Source of the DNA: Rhizobium redzepovicii
GTDB lineage: Bacteria; Pseudomonadota; Alphaproteobacteria; Rhizobiales; Rhizobiaceae
Assembly (NCBI RefSeq): GCF_019793435.1
Contig: NZ_JAILYH010000016.1
Span: 62,001 to 126,000, forward strand
Direction: 5' to 3'
Length of the DNA: 64,000 bases
Shown: piece by piece, positions 1 through 7,645 of the stretch
Layout of the letters: every line of letters starts with the position of its first letter
Numbering within the stretch: position 1 is the first letter of the stretch
Notes under the pieces: generated by a model
Databases searched by the model: none
What the model saw: the letters and a program-made list of their open reading frames with translations, nothing else
Told to the model about the DNA's origin: nothing
Position numbers and translations under genes: made by a program

Positions 1-155
1 CGGTGATCTTCATTACCGCCTTCCCGGAAAGGCTTCTGACCGGCGAGCGCCCGGAACCGACTTTCCTTGTTACCAAGCCGTTCAACCCAGACATGGTCAA
101 GGCGTTGATCAGCCAAGCTCTTTTCTTCAACGAATCGACCAGAGTGGCCGCCTGA
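1..155 (+). CDS. phyR: PhyR-like response regulator, 3' end only
   Basis: Only the last 50 codons are in the window (codons start at base 3; TGA at 153-155). The peptide reads VIFITAFPERLLTGER and later LVTKPFNPDMVKALISQALF. That is the end of a receiver domain, with the beta-4 Thr (FITA) and the invariant Lys (TKPF). The FPERLLTGERPEPTFL stretch is typical of PhyR, the sigma-factor-mimicking response regulator that sequesters the anti-sigma factor NepR in the alphaproteobacterial general stress response. The sigma-like N-terminal half lies outside the window, so PhyR is inferred from the receiver end and from the HWE kinase and EcfG-type promoter just downstream. An unrelated receiver protein is possible but less likely. 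Confidence 0.75.
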   Translation, partial: VIFITAFPERLLTGERPEPTFLVTKPFNPDMVKALISQALFFNESTRVAA

Positions 156-175
156 GACGCAATTTTCCGGCCTTC

Positions 176-201
176 GGAACCAAATCGCCAAAGCAGACGT
201 T
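176..201 (+). promoter_or_regulatory. sigma-EcfG-type promoter (GGAAC-N17-CGTT)
   Basis: GGAAC at 176-180 and CGTT at 198-201 are separated by 17 bases. This matches the known alphaproteobacterial EcfG consensus (GGAAC, 16-17 bases, CGTT). It lies between the phyR-like gene and the HWE kinase gene and points at the kinase. Transcription would start near base 208, before all three candidate starts of the kinase (TTG 239, ATG 278, GTG 329). Confidence 0.7.
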
Positions 202-328
202 CCGGTGCTACCGGGACGCTCCGCTGCTTTAACGGTTTTTGCAGCGCTTTGTTCTAAAGTTGACGGGCGGCGTCTCTATGGGCGCTTCCTTCAGCAACGT
301 TCAAGATGTCACAAGGAAAGGCGGCCGA

Positions 329-1342
329 GTGAGTACGACTGAACCATTGTCCGGCATGCCTTTTACCTTCGAGGGCAAAGCCGCAATGATGGAGCGCGCG
401 CTCGGCAGCGCCGGGATTTCAATCCTCTGCCAGGATGCCCGGCTGGCAATCTTCTATGCCGAAAATCTGCCGCCTCATTTCGCTGCACTTTTCACGCCCG
501 GCGACGGTGATGCTGCCCTGTTCGGCGACGCGCACGGCCGGTATCTGACGGCGCTGAAATACAAGGTGCTGGAAACCGGTATGCCCAACAATGCCGAGGT
601 CGAAATCGACGTCGACGGCGAAATGCGCACCTATGAGTTGAAGATCCAGCGCACCGGCAAACGCGGCACCCATGGACTTCTGTCGGTGATGGCGGAAGTC
701 ACCGAAAGCCGGCATCGTGAAAAAGTCCTGAAATCGCTGTTGCGCGAACTTTCGCACCGCTCCAAGAACCTTCTCGCCATCATCCAGGGCATCGCCACGC
801 AGACGGCGCGCAACACGCTCTCCCTCGACAGCTTCCTGCTCAAATTCCGCGGACGGCTGCAATCGCTGTCCAACTCGCAGGATCTGATCACCGATTCAAG
901 CTGGCGCGGTGCCTATCTCTTCGAACTAGCCGAAAAGCAATTCGCTCCCTACTGGCCGGAAACGGCCGGCTCCATGCCGATCTACGGCATCAATGCCCAT
1001 CTGACACCGAATGCCGCCGTGCATCTCGGGCTCGCCCTCCACGAACTCATCGTTAACTCCGCCTCCTATGGCGCGATATCCGGTGGCGCCGCCTCGATCA
1101 CCTTGAATTGCCGCGACGCCATGATCGGCGACAGGAAGGCGATTGAAGTCACCTGGGCCGAGGTGCTGCAGAACCAGGCGGAAGTCCACGAATTCAGCGA
1201 CAACAGCTTCGGCCGCACCGTGCTCGAGCGTGTCGTGCCCTCGTCGGTCAACGGCAAGGCGGAGCTCAATCTCGTTCCCGGCCGCATCGAATATCGTCTG
1301 ACTATTCCGGAAACCGAATTCGAAATCTTCAAGCGCGTGTGA
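329..1342 (+). CDS. PAS-HWE family sensor histidine kinase
   Basis: The 337-residue cytoplasmic kinase has an N-terminal PAS-like region and an HWE/HisKA_2 transmitter. The H-box is ELSHRSKNLLAIIQ (phospho-acceptor His about residue 143), the N-box LHELIVNSASYG, and a W-x-E motif (TWAEV) follows; these define HWE kinases. I placed the start at GTG 329 because AAGGAAAGG sits 7 bases upstream. TTG 239 and ATG 278 are in frame but have poor ribosome sites. Its position behind a phyR-like gene and an EcfG-type promoter suggests a PhyR-pathway kinase (PhyK/PhyT-like), probably itself stress-induced. That assignment is inference from context. No membrane segment is visible. Confidence 0.85.
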   Translation: MSTTEPLSGMPFTFEGKAAMMERALGSAGISILCQDARLAIFYAENLPPHFAALFTPGDGDAALFGDAHGRYLTALKYKVLETGMPNNAEVEIDVDGEMRTYELKIQRTGKRGTHGLLSVMAEVTESRHREKVLKSLLRELSHRSKNLLAIIQGIATQTARNTLSLDSFLLKFRGRLQSLSNSQDLITDSSWRGAYLFELAEKQFAPYWPETAGSMPIYGINAHLTPNAAVHLGLALHELIVNSASYGAISGGAASITLNCRDAMIGDRKAIEVTWAEVLQNQAEVHEFSDNSFGRTVLERVVPSSVNGKAELNLVPGRIEYRLTIPETEFEIFKRV

Positions 1343-1355
1343 AAGCCTGACGCCT

Positions 1356-1394
1356 AAAGCGCGTCGCGTCAAATTTGATCATGCGACGCGCTTT
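1356..1394. repeat. Short palindromic intergenic repeat
   Basis: Perfect 12-base inverted arms AAAGCGCGTCGC (1356-1367) and GCGACGCGCTTT (1383-1394), followed by sequence ending near GCGCGACATGCTCCAG (about 1445-1460). I recognise this as a common rhizobial intergenic repeat. A fragment containing the right arm recurs at 62811-62825. It may also act as a bidirectional hairpin after the kinase gene. Confidence 0.6.
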
Positions 1395-1480
1395 AGCTCT
1401 TTGTTTTTACGCATCTCGTTGCCGCAAAACCGCTGCACACTTTTGCGCGACATGCTCCAGGAAACGGGACTGCCGAACGG

Positions 1481-1515
1481 AAAAACAGCCGGTGCGAGGG
1501 CGGCGCACCGGCTGT
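1481..1515 (-). terminator. Intrinsic terminator of a minus-strand small transcript
   Basis: Perfect 12-bp stem ACAGCCGGTGCG (1485-1496) / CGCACCGGCTGT (1504-1515) with a 7-base loop. On the minus strand the stem is followed directly by TTTTT (plus-strand A-run 1481-1485). It is thus oriented to stop a transcript coming from about 1650, the one carrying the 12-codon ORF at 1589-1627. No annotated gene on that strand otherwise needs it. Confidence 0.7.
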
Positions 1516-1588
1516 CTTCACTCACCGGGAGGGGACCGTGAGTACGTCCGGATAGTGGGTTGGGGGCGCGCATGTTGGGTCGATGCGA

Positions 1589-1627
1589 TCACCATCCGGA
1601 TATCGCAATAACGACGACCTCCGACAT
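1589..1627 (-). CDS. 12-codon leader-peptide-like ORF (MSEVVVIAISGW)
   Basis: On the minus strand, GGAGGG lies 5 bases before ATG (1627) and a 12-residue peptide MSEVVVIAISGW ends in TGA at 1589-1591. Five of its residues are Val or Ile (VVV-I-A-I), the composition seen in branched-chain amino acid attenuator peptides. About 70 bases later an intrinsic terminator with a T-run ends the unit; a 6-bp pair ACTCAC (1520-1525)/GTGAGT (1538-1543) lies between. No biosynthetic gene follows, since the next gene is the kinase in the opposite orientation. It is therefore either an orphan attenuator-type small RNA with its leader peptide or a chance ORF. Not matched to a named small RNA. Confidence 0.45.
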   Translation of the reverse strand: MSEVVVIAISGW

Positions 1628-1862
1628 TGGTTCCCTCCACCGACAAAAATATTCGACTTTTTTGAATCTTTTTTCGGATGTGCTTCTGCCGCCGCCCGCG
1701 CAATCATTTTACCGATAGGCACGTGCATAAATTAAGGCGATAAAACAGATACTTGCCTCGATGCGTCGAAGGCAAGTCCGTCAAAATTTTACCGTTTGAT
1801 AAATTTTTAAACCTGAGTTACGCTTCCCTCACAGGCCGTTTACCAATAATGAGGGAACTTCA
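1628..1862. other. Intergenic region upstream of preT
   Basis: No gene is seen on the plus strand here. The stretch should contain the promoter of the minus-strand small unit and that of preT. A TTTACCAAT segment (1839-1847) just before the preT ribosome site equals the left half of the RutR-like palindrome at 12624-12639, but the right half is absent. RutR control of preTA from this site is only a possibility. Confidence 0.4.
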
Positions 1863-3224
1863 ATGGAACGACTGGAAACTGGGATTCATGCCGGCCGGCT
1901 TTCGCCCGCCGAGTATGAGGCTAATTTTTCCGATCTTCATCCGCGCCTCGACAATCACGAGGCGCTGGTCGCCGCCGACCGCTGTTATTTCTGTTATGAC
2001 GCGCCGTGCATGACGGCCTGTCCCACCTCGATCGACATTCCGCTGTTCATCCGCCAGATTTCGACCGGCAATCCGATCGGCTCGGCCAAGACGATCTTCG
2101 ACCAGAACATCCTCGGCGGCATGTGCGCCCGCGTCTGTCCCACCGAAGAGCTGTGCGAACAGGCCTGTGTGCGCAACACGGCCGAAGAACGCCCTGTCGA
2201 GATCGGCCGCCTGCAGCGTTATGCGACCGATACCGCCATGCAGGCCGGCAGGCAGTTCTACGCCAGGGCCGAAGCATCAGGCAAGACGATCGCCGTCGTC
2301 GGCGCCGGACCGGCCGGCCTTGCCGCCGCCCATCGACTGGCCGTGAAAGGCCATTCCGTCGTCATCTATGATGCCAGGGAAAAATCCGGCGGCCTCAATG
2401 AATACGGCATCGCCACCTATAAGACGGTCGACGATTTCGCCCAGGCGGAAGTCGACTATGTGCTTTCGATCGGCGGCATCGAGGTTCGCCACGGCGCCCT
2501 TCTCGGCCGCGATTTTTCGCTTGCCGATCTGCAGGCGCAATATGACGCCGTCTTCCTCGGCATCGGCCTTGCCGGCGTTAATGCGCTGCGCATCGACGGC
2601 GAGAACCTCGCCGGCGTCGACGACGCCGTCGATTTCATCGCCGCACTGCGCCAAGCCGAAGACAAGAGCCAGATCGCCATCGGTCGCCGTGTCGTCGTCC
2701 TCGGCGGCGGCATGACGGCGATCGACGCTGCCGTCCAGGCCAAGCTGCTCGGCGCCGAGGAGGTGACGATCTGTTACCGCCGTGGCAAGGAGCACATGAA
2801 CGCGTCGGAATATGAGCAGGATCTGGCAAGCTCCAAGGGTGTCATCATCCGCCACTGGCTGGCGCCGAAATCGATCCTTTCGCAGGACGGCAAGGTCGCC
2901 GCCATCGAGGTGGAATATACCAGGATCCTCGAAGGTCGCCTCATCGGCACCGGCGAAACCGGCGTGATCGCCGCCGACCAGATCTTCAAGGCGATCGGCC
3001 AGAGCTTTGATGCCTCCGGCCTCGGTTCGCTGCGCATGGAATCCGGCCGCATCGCCGTCGATGCCGAAGGCCACACCTCGCTCGACGGTGTCTGGGCCGG
3101 CGGCGACTGCGTCTTCGGCGGCGACGATCTCACGGTTTCCGCCGTCGCTCACGGCCGCGACGCGGCTGAATCCATCCATCGCACCCTCACCGCAGCAGCC
3201 GCTCCGGCTGTCGCGGTTGCCTGA
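1863..3224 (+). CDS. preT: NAD-dependent dihydropyrimidine dehydrogenase, PreT subunit
   Basis: The 453-residue flavoprotein passes electrons from NAD(P)H to PreA for reduction of uracil and thymine to 5,6-dihydropyrimidines, the first step of reductive pyrimidine breakdown. N-terminal iron-sulfur motifs are visible: CYFCYDAPCMTACP (Cys 41, 44, 49, 53) and GGMCARVCPTEELCEQACV (Cys 88 to 102). An FAD site VVGAGPAGLAA (near 145) and a second Rossmann motif VVVLGGGMTAID (near 278) follow, the glutamate-synthase small-subunit fold. GAGGGA precedes ATG 1863. preA follows after 15 bases, so the two form an operon. The rest of the pathway lies about 8 kb downstream near a RutR-like regulator. Confidence 0.93.
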   Translation: MERLETGIHAGRLSPAEYEANFSDLHPRLDNHEALVAADRCYFCYDAPCMTACPTSIDIPLFIRQISTGNPIGSAKTIFDQNILGGMCARVCPTEELCEQACVRNTAEERPVEIGRLQRYATDTAMQAGRQFYARAEASGKTIAVVGAGPAGLAAAHRLAVKGHSVVIYDAREKSGGLNEYGIATYKTVDDFAQAEVDYVLSIGGIEVRHGALLGRDFSLADLQAQYDAVFLGIGLAGVNALRIDGENLAGVDDAVDFIAALRQAEDKSQIAIGRRVVVLGGGMTAIDAAVQAKLLGAEEVTICYRRGKEHMNASEYEQDLASSKGVIIRHWLAPKSILSQDGKVAAIEVEYTRILEGRLIGTGETGVIAADQIFKAIGQSFDASGLGSLRMESGRIAVDAEGHTSLDGVWAGGDCVFGGDDLTVSAVAHGRDAAESIHRTLTAAAAPAVAVA

Positions 3225-3239
3225 AGGGGAGAATGAAAA

Positions 3240-4553
3240 ATGGCTGATCTCCGCAATAATTTCGTCGGCATCAAGTCGCCTAACCCGTTCTGGCTGGCCT
3301 CCGCGCCGCCGACCGACAAGGCTTATAACGTCGAGCGCGCCTTCAAGGCCGGCTGGGGCGGTGTGGTCTGGAAGACGCTCGGCGAGGAAGGCCCGCCCGT
3401 CGTCAACGTCAACGGCCCGCGCTACGGCGCGATCTGGGGCGCCGACCGCCGCCTGCTGGGCCTCAACAATATCGAGCTCATCACCGACCGCGACCTCTAC
3501 ACCAATCTCAGGGAAATGAAACAGGTCAAGATGAACTGGCCTGATCGGGCGCTGATCGCCTCGATCATGGTGCCCTGCGAGGAACAGGCCTGGAAATCGA
3601 TCCTGCCGCTCGTCGAAGAGACCGGCGCCGACGGCGTCGAACTCAATTTCGGCTGTCCGCACGGCATGTCGGAGCGCGGCATGGGCTCCGCCGTCGGCCA
3701 GGTGCCGGAATATATCGAGATGGTCGTGCGCTGGTGCAAGCAGTACACCCGCATGCCCATCATCACCAAGCTGACGCCGAATATCACCGATGTCCGCCGC
3801 CCCGCCCGCGCCGCCAAGGCCGGCGGCACCGATGCCGTCTCGCTGATCAACACGATCAATTCGATCGTCTCGGTCGATCTCGACAACTTCGCCCCAAACC
3901 CGACAGTAGGCGGCAAGGGCAGCCATGGCGGCTATTGCGGCCCGGCGGTCAAGCCGATCGCGCTGAACATGGTGGCCGAGATCGCCCGCGATCCCGAAAC
4001 CTACGGCCTGCCGATCTCCGGCATCGGCGGCATCACCACCTGGCGGGACGCCGCCGAATTCCTCGTTCTCGGCGCCGGCAACGTCCAGGTCTGCACCGCG
4101 GCGATGACCTACGGTTTCAAGATCGTGCAGGAGATGATTTCCGGTCTTTCCGACTGGATGGACGAAAAAGGCCATCGCAGCCTCGACGATATCACCGGCC
4201 GCGCCGTACCTAACGTCACCGACTGGCAGTATCTGAACCTCAACTATATCGCCAAGGCGAAGATCGACCAGGACGCCTGCATCAAATGCGGCCGCTGCCA
4301 CATCGCCTGCGAGGACACCTCCCACCAGGCGATCACCAACGTCGTCAACGGCCTGCGCCATTTCGAAGTGATCGAGGAGGAATGCGTCGGCTGCAATCTC
4401 TGCGTCAACGTCTGTCCGGTCGAGAACTGCATCACCATGGAGCCGCTTGCCGCCGGCACCCTCGACAAACGCACCGGCCGTACTGTCGACCCGAACTACG
4501 CCAACTGGACGACACACCCGAACAACCCGATGGCCCGCCAGGCGGCGGAGTGA
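3240..4553 (+). CDS. preA: NAD-dependent dihydropyrimidine dehydrogenase, PreA subunit
   Basis: The 437-residue catalytic subunit pairs with PreT. The first ~320 residues form a dihydroorotate-dehydrogenase-type FMN barrel (LNFGCPHGM near 136, GIGGITTWRDA near 260). The C-terminal part is a two-cluster ferredoxin: CIKCGRCHIACEDTSH (near 347) and CVGCNLCVNVCPVENC (near 383). Length and domain order match bacterial PreA, that is, the C-terminal half of eukaryotic dihydropyrimidine dehydrogenase. A GGGGAG ribosome site precedes the ATG. It makes the substrate of the dihydropyrimidinase at 14.6 kb. Confidence 0.93.
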   Translation: MADLRNNFVGIKSPNPFWLASAPPTDKAYNVERAFKAGWGGVVWKTLGEEGPPVVNVNGPRYGAIWGADRRLLGLNNIELITDRDLYTNLREMKQVKMNWPDRALIASIMVPCEEQAWKSILPLVEETGADGVELNFGCPHGMSERGMGSAVGQVPEYIEMVVRWCKQYTRMPIITKLTPNITDVRRPARAAKAGGTDAVSLINTINSIVSVDLDNFAPNPTVGGKGSHGGYCGPAVKPIALNMVAEIARDPETYGLPISGIGGITTWRDAAEFLVLGAGNVQVCTAAMTYGFKIVQEMISGLSDWMDEKGHRSLDDITGRAVPNVTDWQYLNLNYIAKAKIDQDACIKCGRCHIACEDTSHQAITNVVNGLRHFEVIEEECVGCNLCVNVCPVENCITMEPLAAGTLDKRTGRTVDPNYANWTTHPNNPMARQAAE

Positions 4554-4563
4554 TCGGTCTGAC

Positions 4564-4592
4564 ACGCCGCGGAGAAAACCACTCCGCGGCGT
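4564..4592. terminator. Hairpin after preA
   Basis: Perfect 11-bp stem ACGCCGCGGAG (4564-4574) / CTCCGCGGCGT (4582-4592), 7-base loop, 10 bases after the preA stop. No T-run follows, so it may be a Rho-dependent or mRNA-stabilising hairpin and not a classical intrinsic terminator. Confidence 0.5.
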
Positions 4593-4665
4593 TGCCCGGA
4601 GCCGGTAATAGAGTTAGGGGGTTCATGCTGCACGATCGCAGCGTGTAACCGCAGAGGAGGCAGCC

Positions 4666-4901
4666 ATGGCTCGCAAACACCTCACCGACTTCAGCTTTTG
4701 AGGTCACGTCGAAACGACGTAAATCCTTCCCGTCCGAAGCCCGGGTCAAGACCGGCTCGCAGATCATTCATGGCGACGTTGAACTGATCGAAAAACTCGG
4801 CCGCAACGATCCCTGCCCCTGCGGTTCCAGGAGGCGGCTTCAAGAACTGCTGCCTACGATCCGGCCGCTTTGACGGCATCGAAAGGGATCACTATTTTTA
4901 G
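4666..4901 (+). pseudogene. SEC-C zinc-motif small protein, broken by two frameshifts
   Basis: A GAGGAGG ribosome site leads to ATG 4666 and MARKHLTDFSF, then TGA at 4699. Reading on in the next frame from about 4697 gives FEVTSKRRKSFPSEARVK and then LIEKLGRNDPCPCGS. A further shift near 4829 gives GGGFKNCCLRSGRFDGIERD, ending at TAG 4899-4901. Joined, the three pieces make a protein of about 77 residues with a textbook SEC-C motif (CPCGS...FKNCC). Total length 236 equals 78 codons plus two extra bases, so two single-base insertions explain it. The first break lies in a TTTT run. Sequencing error at both sites is the alternative. Confidence 0.65.
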
Positions 4902-4919
4902 AGACCGCGATTGAACGTG

Positions 4920-4948
4920 GACGGCGCCCTCCATCGAAGGGCGCCGTC
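4920..4948. terminator. Bidirectional hairpin between convergent units
   Basis: Perfect 11-bp stem GACGGCGCCCT (4920-4930) / AGGGCGCCGTC (4938-4948) between the SEC-C relic and the convergent ftrA-like gene. There is no long T-run on either side. Confidence 0.5.
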
Positions 4949-5000
4949 TATTGCCGCGTTCAGGTCGCGAAGTGAGACAGAAATGCAAGCGTGAGGTGGG

Positions 5001-6002
5001 TCAAAGACCGAACGACCGCCTGTAAGCGCTCGGGCTCGTCCCGAGCCGCTTGCGAAAATGATGCCGCATCGTCGCCAGCGTGCCGAAGCCGCTTGATATC
5101 GCGATGTCGTCGAGCGACACCGCAAGCTCTTTCTCGAGAAGGTCACGGGCATGGCGCAGCCGCTCCTTCAGCAGCCATTCGCCGACACTGAGACCCGTCG
5201 TCGCCTCGAACCGGCGCTGGAAGGTGCGCATGCTCATGCCCGCTCTTTTCGCAAGCAGGCTGATCGGCTGCTCCTTAGAAAGATTTCCACGCATCCATTC
5301 GATCAGCGGTCCCAAGCGAATGCCCTCACGCTCTTCAGGAACCGGCGCGCTGATGAACTGCGCCTGTCCGCCTTCGCGGTGCGGCGGCACGACAAGGCGG
5401 CGGGCGACGCTGTTTGCCGCCTCCGCGCCGAAATCGCCACGCACCACATGCAGGCAGAGATCAATGCCGGCAGCACTGCCCGCGGCCGTCAGCAGGCTGC
5501 CTTCATCGATGTAGAGAACGCCGGCATCGAGCGCAATATCGGGATAACGCGCGGCGATCGGAGCGACGTAGCGCCAATGCGTCGTCGCTTTGCGGTTGGC
5601 AAGCAGTCCGCATCCGGCCAGAACCGCAATGCCGGAGCAGAGCGACATGATGCGCGCGCCGCGCTGATGCGCTGCCCTCAGCGCTGCGGCGAGCGGCTCG
5701 GGCACCGGCGCATCTATCGCCCGCCAGCCTGGCACGACGATCAGATCCGCCTCATCAAGCACCTCCAGGCCATTGTTGACCCCGACCGTCAGCCCTCCTG
5801 CAGCGCGAAGCGGCCCGGGCTCGATGCCGCAGACAAGAAAACGATACCAGCCTTCGCCCATCTCCGGGCGCGGCAGGCCGAAGACCTCGTAGGCGATGCC
5901 GAATTCGAAGGTGCAGAGCCCGTCATAGGCAAGGGCTGCGACCAACGGTCCTGTCGTCTGCTGTGGTGAAAAGTTTGGCATGATCTTTACGCTGTCGGTC
6001 AT
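5001..6002 (-). CDS. ftrA: GlxA/FtrA-family AraC-type transcriptional regulator
   Basis: The 333-residue regulator has an N-terminal DJ-1/PfpI-like domain (VAALAYDGLCTFEFGIAYEV near residue 20; SLCSGIAVLAGCGLL near 120). Its C-terminal AraC helix-turn-helix pair includes LAKRAGMSMRTFQRRF and ISSGFGTLATMRHHF. This order is that of the GlxA family. The rhodanese gene 71 bases away in the opposite direction is the usual partner of the FtrA subgroup. ATG 6002 is preferred over an upstream TTG at 6011. It probably controls the divergent rhodanese gene and itself from the 6003-6073 interval. The ligand is unknown. Confidence 0.8.
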   Translation of the reverse strand: MTDSVKIMPNFSPQQTTGPLVAALAYDGLCTFEFGIAYEVFGLPRPEMGEGWYRFLVCGIEPGPLRAAGGLTVGVNNGLEVLDEADLIVVPGWRAIDAPVPEPLAAALRAAHQRGARIMSLCSGIAVLAGCGLLANRKATTHWRYVAPIAARYPDIALDAGVLYIDEGSLLTAAGSAAGIDLCLHVVRGDFGAEAANSVARRLVVPPHREGGQAQFISAPVPEEREGIRLGPLIEWMRGNLSKEQPISLLAKRAGMSMRTFQRRFEATTGLSVGEWLLKERLRHARDLLEKELAVSLDDIAISSGFGTLATMRHHFRKRLGTSPSAYRRSFGL

Positions 6003-6073
6003 GATGGCCAATTTCGCAAAGCTCTAGCATCGGCGATACCAGGCGGCAACTCCAACATGGAAAGGAAAGACCG

Positions 6074-6484
6074 ATGCCAAGCCCCGTCGCCGAAATCCCT
6101 GCCGCCGAGCCTGATCTCGCAGCATCCCACTATGCCGCCAAGCTCGCCTTCGAAACCGATTGCTCGGATGTCCACGCCGCCTTTGCCGGCGCCAAAGTCG
6201 ATTTCATTCTCCTCGACGTGCGCTCGCCGGCACTGTTTGCGCAGTCCCACCTGCCGGGAGCGGTCAACCTGCCGCACGGCAAGATGACCGCGCACCGCAT
6301 GTCGGAATGGGCAAAGGACACCCTCTTCGTCGTCTATTGCGCCGGTCCCCATTGCAACGGCGCCGACAAGGCCGCTTTCCGCCTCGCCAGGTTGGGCCTC
6401 AAGGCCAAGCTGATGATCGGCGGCATGACCGGCTGGGCCGACGAGGGTTTCGCCTTCGAAAGCCAAGCCGTTGCCGCCGAATAG
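6074..6484 (+). CDS. Rhodanese-like domain protein
   Basis: A single-domain 136-residue rhodanese, a sulfurtransferase fold. Motifs are FILLDVRSPALFAQSHLPGA (start of the domain) and the catalytic Cys in VVYCAGPHCNGAD (near 95), followed by IGGMTGWADEGF. Two AAGGAAAG-type ribosome sites precede ATG 6074. It is divergent from the FtrA-type regulator, a recurrent pair in proteobacteria. The six-residue loop after the Cys, AGPHCN, is the size expected for small-anion or sulfur transfer. Substrate not deducible. Confidence 0.85.
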   Translation: MPSPVAEIPAAEPDLAASHYAAKLAFETDCSDVHAAFAGAKVDFILLDVRSPALFAQSHLPGAVNLPHGKMTAHRMSEWAKDTLFVVYCAGPHCNGADKAAFRLARLGLKAKLMIGGMTGWADEGFAFESQAVAAE

Positions 6485-6485
6485 A

Positions 6486-6514
6486 AAACCGCTCCCCTCT
6501 GAGGGAAGGGAGCG
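6486..6514 (-). terminator. Terminator of the MDR dehydrogenase gene
   Basis: The inverted arms CGCTCCC (6490-6496) and GGGAGCG (6508-6514) are followed on the minus strand by GTTTTCTAT. The hairpin sits between two convergent genes, directly after the dehydrogenase stop. Confidence 0.6.
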
Positions 6515-6519
6515 CATTC

Positions 6520-7542
6520 TCAGAACTCGATGACGACCTTGCCGAACGGGCCGCGATAGAGATGATCGAGCGCCTGCGGCAATTCCTCGAAAGAATAGCG
6601 CCTGTCGATCGCGGGCTTCAGCCCGGTCTGATCGACAGCCCGCACCATATCCTCCAGCGCCCGGCGATGGCCGACGGTAATTCCCTGCACGACAGGCGCT
6701 TTGAGAAGCAATGGCGCCACGGGAGCCGACACTTCGAAACCTTCGAACACGCCGATCACCGAAATGCGGCCGTTGACCGCCACAGCCTTCAGCGCCTGGC
6801 CGAGATGCGGCCCGCCTACGATTTCGAGCACATGGTCGGCGCCATAATCGCCGGTCAGTTGATAGAGCTGCTCCACCCAGTTGCCCTCGTGCCGGTTGAT
6901 CAGATGATCGGCGCCGAGGGCCGATGCACGTTCGAGCTTTTCGCCGCTGCCTGATGTGATGAAGACTTCGGCGCCATGCGCCTTGGCAATCTGCAGACCG
7001 AAGAGCGCTACACCGCCGGTCCCTTGGACCACCACCTTGTCGCCAGCCTTGAGCTTGCCGCATTCGACGAGCGCAAACCAAGCCGTCAGTCCAGCGCACG
7101 GCAATGTGCTTGCTTCGGCCGCATCGAGCGTTTTCGGTGCAAGCGAAAACCATTCCTCGGAAAGCACCGTGTGCTCGGAAAGTACACCAGGATAAAAGCC
7201 CCCGCGCGTCTGGTAAGGCGGGTTGCGGGCAGTACCAGGCCCGCGTCCGTCGATCCAATCCGGGGAAAAGGTGGAGATCACCCGATCGCCGGGTTTGAAG
7301 CGGGTGACCTCAGGCCCGACGGCATCGACCACGCCTGCCATGTCCGAGGCCGGCACGAAGGGGAATTGCAATGGCAGACCCATGCCGCTCTCAAGCACCA
7401 GCCTGTCGCGGAAATTGAGGGAGACGGCCTGCGTGCGCACCCGGATCATCGCGCCTGACACCTCGGGAATTCTACCCTCGCCGATCTTCAGATTGGCCAG
7501 CGGGCCGATGGCATCGGTCTGCCATTGTCTTGTCTTCTGCAT
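6520..7542 (-). CDS. Medium-chain (zinc-type/quinone-like) alcohol dehydrogenase
   Basis: The 340-residue MDR-superfamily oxidoreductase has a GroES-like N-terminal domain (FPFVPASDMAGVVDAVG near 62) and a Rossmann domain with VVVQGTGGVALFGLQIAKA (near 172). The catalytic Cys-His pattern of classical zinc alcohol dehydrogenases is not evident: CAGLTAWFALVECGKL is there, but the four-Cys structural zinc loop is missing. This places it in the NAD(P)H:quinone oxidoreductase/2-desaturase-like branch. The divergent LysR gene starts 103 bases away and probably regulates it. Substrate unknown. Confidence 0.8.
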   Translation of the reverse strand: MQKTRQWQTDAIGPLANLKIGEGRIPEVSGAMIRVRTQAVSLNFRDRLVLESGMGLPLQFPFVPASDMAGVVDAVGPEVTRFKPGDRVISTFSPDWIDGRGPGTARNPPYQTRGGFYPGVLSEHTVLSEEWFSLAPKTLDAAEASTLPCAGLTAWFALVECGKLKAGDKVVVQGTGGVALFGLQIAKAHGAEVFITSGSGEKLERASALGADHLINRHEGNWVEQLYQLTGDYGADHVLEIVGGPHLGQALKAVAVNGRISVIGVFEGFEVSAPVAPLLLKAPVVQGITVGHRRALEDMVRAVDQTGLKPAIDRRYSFEELPQALDHLYRGPFGKVVIEF

Positions 7543-7577
7543 TTTTATGCTCCTTCTCGATGGGCGGAGCAGCAGAT

Positions 7578-7610
7578 ATATCGTTGAATATTCCTCTCTA
7601 GTTGCGATAT
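7578..7610. promoter_or_regulatory. Candidate LysR operator in the divergent promoter region
   Basis: ATATCG (7578-7583) and CGATAT (7605-7610) are inverted repeats in an AT-rich patch between the divergent dehydrogenase and LysR genes. The position suits a LysR-type recognition site, but the arms are short. Confidence 0.3.
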
Positions 7611-7645
7611 TAAATCGTCAGAATGGTGCCGTTTGGGAAACAAAG

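Noticed and set aside
2277..4565. Very long minus-strand open frame opposite preT-preA
   Set aside because: It is the antisense shadow of two well-identified genes in GC-rich DNA, with no family motifs and Asp/Ala/Gly-rich low-information sequence.
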